From Labia minor (Eukaryota; Arthropoda; Insecta; Dermaptera; Spongiphoridae): a DNA stretch of 64,000 bases. The translations under genes and the position numbers were made by a program. Where the stretch lies: positions 80,259,034 to 80,323,033 of the forward strand of contig OY720345.1 in assembly GCA_963082975.1 (NCBI GenBank), given 5' to 3'. Position 1 is the first letter of the stretch. Every line of letters starts with the position of its first letter. The notes beneath the pieces are model-generated. The model saw only the letters and a program-made list of their open reading frames with translations, was not told where the DNA came from and ran no database searches. This document shows positions 58,060 to 64,000 of this stretch, in pieces.

Positions 58060-58380
58060 ATACAGTGGGGGATCATAAACAATGCCCAGTAGTCGCGAGC
58101 CTAACGTCCCGTCGGATATGTGAACCCACCAAAATTATTAAAATTTGCATATAAATCCATTGGCATTCAATTTAGCTACCATATTTATGTTTTATTCATT
58201 TGGCTAGTAGAGGGCTTCACTAATTTTCAGTTTTTTTTTCAATTAGGTTTGGATGTAGGAAAATTAAAAAATTAATTAATTAAATAATTTTGCTATGTCC
58301 AAACCGAATCGGAAAACCTGAAAATTAATGAATAAGTGAATAATAAAGTTTTATCCAAATCCCTGAAGCTTCCGGGTTTG
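58060..58380. repeat. Foldback MITE-like repeat
   Basis: Begins near ACAGTGGGGGATCATAAACA and holds an imperfect inverted repeat: about 58190-58260 (ACTAATTTTCAG ... GGTTTGGA) against about 58295-58350 (TCCAAACC ... CTGAAAATTAAT). Ends and target duplication not resolved. Confidence 0.4.
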
Positions 58381-59745
58381 TAAACAATCACCAATACTTT
58401 ATTAATCACTTTCCATTAAAAAATCTTTTAAAGTTTCTTTGGTATTTTTTTAAAAAATTTAGAAAAAAAAAACTTCAAAATATTTTCTTTCTAAGTTAAT
58501 TTTTAAAGTGAATCGGTTAACTTGATATCATCGCTTTCCTAGTCTATCTAGTCCAGCAAAGGTTTTCTTTATATATAGTTAAAATATTGATATTTAAACA
58601 TTTCTTTAGACAATATTATCATATTTTTGCTTGATATTTAAATGTAATTGAAAAATGTGCAATTTCGATAAAGAAAAATCTAGAAAAAAACATAATTAAG
58701 TATAAAAATGTATATATTGTAAATAATTATGATATTATAATATATAATAGTATATATCGTTGAAACATAACATAAGATTAATCAATTACACACATCTAAG
58801 TAATTAAAATTATGTTTTATATTTATAATATCTATAAATTAACTTCGAAATACATTTTTGTTATCCGGGTTTCAATTTTTTTTTGCGTCTAGAGCCTTAT
58901 ATTTTTTTCTTAATCCTCCACTGAAAATACATTTTTCTCCAATTTTATGATTTGTTGGAAAAATGAAATTATATATATATTTTTTTTATATTCTAAGAAT
59001 TAAAATAAAACAAGAAATAAATATTAGAATGCACCACCCTACAGATAGTCCTTAGAAATCAACTATACAACATTTTTAATATTATGTGGTCCTTAGTATG
59101 TATTCTAACCTAGTTTTTCAATTTTCACAAAAAAAAGAACTTTAAATAATTCTCATACAAAGTTAATTTTTTTCTTTTAGATGATTTATTTACTTTGATT
59201 GTGAATCTGTGAAAATAATAATTAGCTATTTGAATTAAAAAAAAATCAAGTAAATCTTGACCTGATTTAATTTCGTTTACAAAAGAAATATTATCCTGTT
59301 TGAAGAAAGTAATTAAATGAATTGTGAAAGAAAAAAAAAATTCAATGGAAATTTATCGGAATCTAATATCACCCAGGCGCTTCAGAAACTTCTAATAGGG
59401 ACTGTTTTTCAATCACCTTTAAATTAGGTTAATGATTAAAATTCTATTAAATTAAACTCGAAACTAAACTTGAACAAATGGAATTACTAACTTTGATTCT
59501 TATTCAAAGGACATTTTTTCTTCGAATCAAAGAATTCAAAATTACAAATAGAAAAATAATTATATATGTATAATAATAATTTAAATATATTTCTCGATTA
59601 GAGTCAAATTCAACCTTATGAATGATAAGTATAATCAGGGACATTGGCCTGTTAATTTATATAAGCGAGTTTTAATTATAAAACACAATATAATTAAGTT
59701 GCTTAATCTAAACCCGTTTTTTCAAAGTCCTACTTTACTTTAGAG

Positions 59746-61234
59746 CAGGGGTCGCCAAACTTTTTTGATCATCGACCCTCATATAATTTTCAAAATCTCC
59801 ATCGACCCCATAAAGGTAATTTTCAGATAATTAAAATAAAACTATCTAATAGCCATAATAAATCAGTAACAATAAGTAAAGTAGATACAGATTTTTTTAC
59901 TTCTTTTCACTCGAATATATATAAATAAGGTGAATGTATCAGTAGTTGACAACTTTATGAGAAAAATTTAAAATCTTATGTTTTTTATCAGATATCAATT
60001 AGAGTTTTGGGTGATATGTTTCATAGATTAATATTGAAGAGAAAATCTGCATTTTTTATAATTTTTTAATACACTTTATTTAACTCACGTTGTCCGGTTG
60101 TCCGTTTGTTTGTACGCGGGTGGTCCGCGGCATTTTATAATCGATATTTCAATAACTTCCCGTCATTCAATCAACTTGAAATTTTGCATACGCGCTTGCT
60201 CCTGCTAATAATTCACGAATCAATTGAAAAATCCACTGAATTATTTATCTATTAGTGGTAATTAATTAACTAAACTTTCATATGTGGAATATGGAATAGT
60301 TCACTATTTCCATCATAGATGGCGATAGCAGTTCTAGAGGAGCTGAACACGAAATACTAAAAAGTATAAAATAAATTTAAGTAAAAAGAAATCTTTTTAA
60401 AAAACACACTTTACTTAAACTTGCACTAAAAAGTAAAAAATAAAATCACTGTAAAGTGTGTGCGCTCAAATTATAATAACACCGTAAAACATTTGCTTCC
60501 ATTTGGTGTTATTATAATTTGAGCGCCCAACCGTAAAACATTTGCTTCCATTTGGTGTTATTATAATTTGAGCGCCCACACTTTACAGTGATTTTATTTT
60601 TTACTTTTTAGTGCAATTTTAAGTAAAGTGTGTTTTTTAAAAAGATTTTTTTTTACTTAAATTTTTTAACCTTAGCATCTAAAAGCTCCAGTAGTTGACC
60701 CCCTTAAAATTAGGTAAAATGAACATTAATAATATTTAATATTGATGTCATTAATAAAATAAAAAAAAAAAAGAAAAAAAAATATATTAGTGATTTGCCT
60801 CCTTAAGCATTCGAAGAACAAAATATTACAATTTCCATTTGTTCGATTCTATAGAAAGTAAATGTTATGCCGTTTACCCAGATGTTGACTCTACACATCT
60901 TCAATAGAGACGGAATTACTTTCATATAGCGCGCATTTAGAAATGTTTAGACAGACATACTTAAGTCCTTTTATACGATATTAAATGTACAAGTGTCAAC
61001 TACTGGTACATTTACTCTACGTTTATTATTTTATTTTGTATAAAGAAAATGATATTAAGTTAATTATAAAATAATTTAAAATTGTATATACCCAGTTAGG
61101 TATGTGTGATTTGATAAGAACTGTTTTTCCTTCAACTCCCAATCGAAATCCATTCGACCCCTTGAGTCAGATCCACCACTACTGTTGTTAAATAGGCCCT
61201 TGGGGGTCTATATAGACCACTTTGGCGACCCCTG
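59746..61234. mobile_element. Non-autonomous hAT element, 1.49 kb
   Basis: Flanked by identical 8-bp repeats CTTTAGAG (59738-59745 and 61235-61242). Left end CAGGGGTCGCCAAACTTTTT; the right end, reversed, is CAGGGGTCGCCAAAGTGGTC, so the first 14 bp are perfect inverted repeats. There is no transposase frame inside. A nested foldback lies at 60374-60667. Confidence 0.92.
60374..60667. repeat. Foldback with 49-bp tandem core nested in the hAT element
   Basis: Two near-perfect inverted arms of about 105 bp (about 60374-60483 and 60553-60667) flank a core made of a 49-bp unit repeated twice (60482-60530, 60531-60579). The core unit CCGTAAAACATTTGCTTCCA... ends in ATAATTTGAGCGCCCA, which is also the inner part of the arm. 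The whole would form a long hairpin. Confidence 0.8.
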
Positions 61235-61242
61235 CTTTAGAG

Positions 61243-62597
61243 ATTATTTGATAATTGATATTAAAACATTAATAAATTTAATTATAAAAGAAAAACAAAA
61301 ATATTTTTTTTAATATAGAATAAATAATAGATATTTAAAATAATTTATTAATTATAAATCAATCAACAACTAAGTATATATTAATGGCAATTATTATTAA
61401 CTTAGCACCTTGTTCAAGTAAAATAGCATATAAAAAATTAAAAAATATTTAAAAAAATTATATTATGTGGTTCTTATTAAGTTCAAATAATAATTTTAAT
61501 TTGGATTGTAATTAATATGCCATGTATATATGGTATATGCATAAAATAAACGAAAAAATAAGAATAAAAGTCCCGAGTTATATAAAAAAAGAAGAAAATT
61601 ACATTACATTACATACATTTTAAAATAATCTCCTTGATTAATAGTTTAATAAAAAAAAATTAAATTGGTATGTTCATGACATTACCCAGAAATGGGCATG
61701 GGAGCTCCAAGGAAACACAAATAAAAATAATTAAATATTTATAGGGTGATGAAAACGAAACAAAATTAGATTATAATATGTAATTACTAACAAAGCACTG
61801 CTTTAATAATAAATATTTTTTTTTAAAAAGTTCTCTTTTGTTCTAAAAGTATTTTTTTTTTCTAAAAAGCATTTCCCTCATTTACCTAGTTTTGATTCTG
61901 AGTACGTCCCTGATTATGTTTCACAATTAATTATTAATAATAGAAAAAAAATAATTTAGATATGTTGATAATAATGAGAATAGAATCGTCATTAATGTTC
62001 TTGTAAGACCAAATTTCCATTATTTTTTTTAATAAATAATGAAAAAGAAATATTAATATTAAAAAATGTTTACAATATTATTTTATTCATTAGTTAAAAA
62101 TTAAAATATTATATGGAAGACTTATGAATTCAAAAATAGATGAATTCATTTTTCTTAATTTATTATGTTACAGTAAAACATAGAAAAATTCTTTTTATCT
62201 ACATATACATAAGTAATAAACATTTTTTATTAAATATTGTCAGAACACATAAAAATATTTATTTATAAATATTTAACTTATTTATTTCATAAATAAATAA
62301 ATAATGTAATAACACTGGCAACCAAGCTTAACAAATGGAACGAATTATAATGATTAGTCCAATCGAGAAAAATATTTTTTAAGATAACATAAATTCAAAT
62401 TAATATATTCTTCTAGTATATAACATTTTATTATTCTTTAAAAGAATACTACCCATATTTTGTCACATAATATATTATATGTATTATTCATTTATATTAT
62501 AATCTTTTGCAACTTTTCTAAATTGAATGATGATAACGATGATTGTTAAGTCCTAGGTATCCTTGCCACTCTTAGAGTCTTTACCTCCTTGAATTTA
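61243..62597. other. AT-rich stretch downstream of the VWC exon
   Basis: AT-rich, no frame or element recognised. It would contain the 3' UTR of the VWC gene, whose stop codon overlaps an AATAAA. Confidence 0.5.
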
Positions 62598-62761
62598 TTA
62601 GAAAGTGTCGACATCAAACATATCTAGAGAATTGCGTCGATAATCTTCTCTGGGCGCACAGTCTTTTGGGGCACACGTAACACGCGCCTCAGAACCACAA
62701 ACGCATTCGAGGCAAGTGCCAGGATCTCTTGGCAAAATCTCTCCAACAGCATACTCTGTCC
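62598..62761 (-). CDS. Terminal exon of a VWC-type domain protein
   Basis: The exon follows a TTATTAG acceptor (62762 on) and reads T-E-Y-A-V-G-E-I-L-P-R-D-P-G-T, then C-L-E-C-V-C-G-S-E-A-R-V-T-C-A-P-K-D-C. This C-x2-C-x-C-x7-C-x4-C spacing is that of a von Willebrand factor type C module, typical of secreted BMP-binding or matrix proteins. It ends R-R-N-S-L-D-M-F-D-V-D-T-F and TAA, with AATAAA overlapping the stop. The upstream exons must lie beyond the jockey element to the right, outside the window. The gene's identity is unknown. Confidence 0.65.
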
Positions 62762-62815
62762 CTAATAACAAGAAACACACACACATACACACATAAATTA
62801 ATTCATTTATAATTA

Positions 62816-62820
<5 letters not shown>

Positions 62821-62861
<41 letters not shown>

Positions 62862-64000
62862 TTAATATCCAAGTAAATTTACAACTGCCCTATTATAATG
62901 GGCACTATAAAATTGTATGTCTTCTACAATATGTACATATTTCGAGGAGAGGAAGAAGGGGAAATAGAAAAAATAGGAGAAGAAATGAAGGAAGGAAAAA
63001 AATAAGCGGAAAGAGAAAAAAAAAAAAAAAAAAAAAAAAAAATAAATAAAAGAAACAAGAGGGAAAAGAAGAGGATAAAGGAAATAAGAAAAGAGCTGGG
63101 AATGAGTCAGTGGCCCATTGGCTCCGACTCTAGGGTCTGTCATTTGTCAAGTCATGAGGTCTGTGTCTCTTAAGCCTTCTAGATAGGCCGTCCGTGTCCA
63201 GTAGCTGTAAGGCTTTAGGGTTTGGGTGGGATGAGAGTCTGTCTTTGTATCGTCGACTGTATAATTGTATTTCGTCAATAATAGTCCTGATTCGTAGGTC
63301 TCTGTGTATGGAGCGGTTGGTGATATACCATGGGGCGTTAACGATTGCTCTCAATGTTTTGTTCTGAAACCTTTGGATGATGTTGATGTTTGAGGTGCTT
63401 GCGGTTCCCCACAGCTGGACACCGTAGGTCCAGATAGGTTTTAACGTCATGGTGTAAATTAAGAGTTTGTTGTCGATAGTCATTTTAGAGTTGCGCTGGA
63501 TCAGCCAGTATAATTGTCGAAGTTTTAGGTTAAGTTGTTTTTTTTTAGTCCGTATATGAAACTCCCACGTTAGTCGTCGGTCTAGGTGCATCCCTAGGTA
63601 GCGCACATGGTTGGTTTGGGGAATAGGTTTAGAAAGTCTAACTTCAGGACAGGTCCGTCTATTTAAAGTAAAGGTCACGTGGGTAGATTTGTCTTCATTG
63701 ACGGCCATCCGCCACCTGTTCAGCCACGGCCGGATTAGATCCAGGCTTCTCTGGACAGCAGCGGATGCCGCGAATGGGTCTTTATGAGAGTATAGTAGGG
63801 CTGTATCGTCTGCAAAAGTCGCGATAGTCACGTCAGGTCCAACAGGTATGTCAGCGGTATAGAGTAGATATAAAAAAGGGCCCAACACGCTCCCTTGAGG
63901 GACACCAGACTGGATTGGGCAGAGCTGACTTTTAGCGCCGTCCATCGTCACCCGAAACGACCTCGCGGAGAGGTAAGATCGAAGCAGGCGAGAGTATACC
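62821..64000 (-). mobile_element. Jockey-clade non-LTR retrotransposon, 3' part
   Basis: The 3' end of an element in the intron of the VWC gene. The minus strand has the RT frame (63130-64000), a purine/pyrimidine-skewed 3' UTR, and a 39-base poly(A) tail (T run at 62821-62859). The body runs off the right edge, so its 5' end and target duplication are out of view. The intact frame and long poly(A) suggest a young insertion. Confidence 0.85.
63130..64000 (-). CDS. Jockey-clade reverse transcriptase (ORF2), C-terminal part
   Basis: Open from the window edge to the TAG at 63130-63132. Motifs: S-G-V-P-Q-G-S-V-L-G-P-F-L-Y (RT block), T-F-A-D-D-T-A-L-L (catalytic FADD, about 63800-63830), W-R-M-A-V-N-E-D-K-S, V-R-Y-L-G-M-H-L-D-R-R-L-T-W, L-K-P-I-W-T-Y-G-V-Q-L-W-G, I-Q-R-F-Q-N-K-T-L-R, and a conserved tail ending in L-T-N-D-R-P. 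This is the second half of ORF2; the endonuclease lies outside. No stop or frameshift is seen, so it may belong to a functional copy. It encodes target-primed reverse transcription. Confidence 0.93.
   Translation of the reverse strand, partial: VYSRLLRSYLSARSFRVTMDGAKSQLCPIQSGVPQGSVLGPFLYLLYTADIPVGPDVTIATFADDTALLYSHKDPFAASAAVQRSLDLIRPWLNRWRMAVNEDKSTHVTFTLNRRTCPEVRLSKPIPQTNHVRYLGMHLDRRLTWEFHIRTKKKQLNLKLRQLYWLIQRNSKMTIDNKLLIYTMTLKPIWTYGVQLWGTASTSNINIIQRFQNKTLRAIVNAPWYITNRSIHRDLRIRTIIDEIQLYSRRYKDRLSSHPNPKALQLLDTDGLSRRLKRHRPHDLTNDRP

Larger units (their letters stand above)
51445..59737. other. Long AT-rich stretch
   Basis: Over 8 kb of AT-rich DNA, intergenic or a long intron. Items seen: (TA)n runs (52183-52206, 56478-56485), (GA)n near 55237-55252, (TTA)n near 56867-56910, a G-run cluster at 57293-57317, a foldback at about 58060-58380, and a 13-bp inverted pair GTCTGATCTAGAA (about 53932 and 54167). 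No exon could be supported on either strand. Confidence 0.5.

Noticed and set aside
62862-63143. 93-codon Phe/Ser-rich minus-strand frame
   Set aside because: It lies in the homopurine/homopyrimidine 3' UTR of the jockey element after the true ORF2 stop.

Overview
The window looks like nuclear DNA from an arthropod, probably an insect. It is strongly AT-rich, its host genes are split by spliceosomal introns, and its transposons are families common in arthropods: jockey-clade and R2-like non-LTR elements, Ty3 and BEL/Pao LTR elements, Tc1/mariner, piggyBac and hAT. The species cannot be named from the sequence alone.

Layout. Positions 1-9.5 kb are a graveyard of nested, mostly minus-strand transposons: Ty3 gag with its LTR and tRNA-Lys primer site, a hAT transposase scrap, a second LTR, another gag split by a Tc1-like element with intact inverted repeats, a piggyBac fragment, an R2-like 3' end, and a jockey-type ORF1. 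From 9.54 to 21.88 kb there is a single tandem array of 30 complete units of 403 or 412 bp plus a partial one. Each unit carries the same open frame of about 120 codons, which resembles the N-terminal part of a non-LTR retroelement ORF1 protein: a retroelement piece turned into a satellite. From 21.9 to 31 kb come more elements: BEL/Pao gag, a rearranged Ty3 element whose protease has lost its catalytic aspartate, a piggyBac pseudogene, an internally deleted mariner-type element with 53-bp perfect inverted repeats, and non-LTR scraps.

Host genes. Three minus-strand genes can be modelled with splice sites. (1) A casein kinase 1 delta/epsilon (double-time) gene, 36701-40899, seven coding exons. 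(2) IFT27, a small GTPase of the intraflagellar transport B complex, 42561-47648, four exons, with one GC-AG intron and an almost ideal RFX X-box 53 bp upstream of the ATG. (3) A ZP-N domain protein, 50008-51444, at least four exons, ending in KDEL. A terminal VWC-type exon of another minus-strand gene lies at 62598-62761, next to a jockey element that runs off the right edge. A few weak exon candidates are listed with low confidence.

The remainder (31-36.7 kb, 47.7-50 kb, 51.5-62.5 kb) is AT-rich intergenic or intronic DNA with microsatellites. Three non-autonomous hAT elements with exact 8-bp target duplications stand out, two of them inside IFT27 introns. No tRNA, rRNA or CRISPR locus was recognised.

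The genes are not an operon. The notable items are the retro-ORF-derived satellite with its higher-order structure and the IFT27 locus with its X-box.
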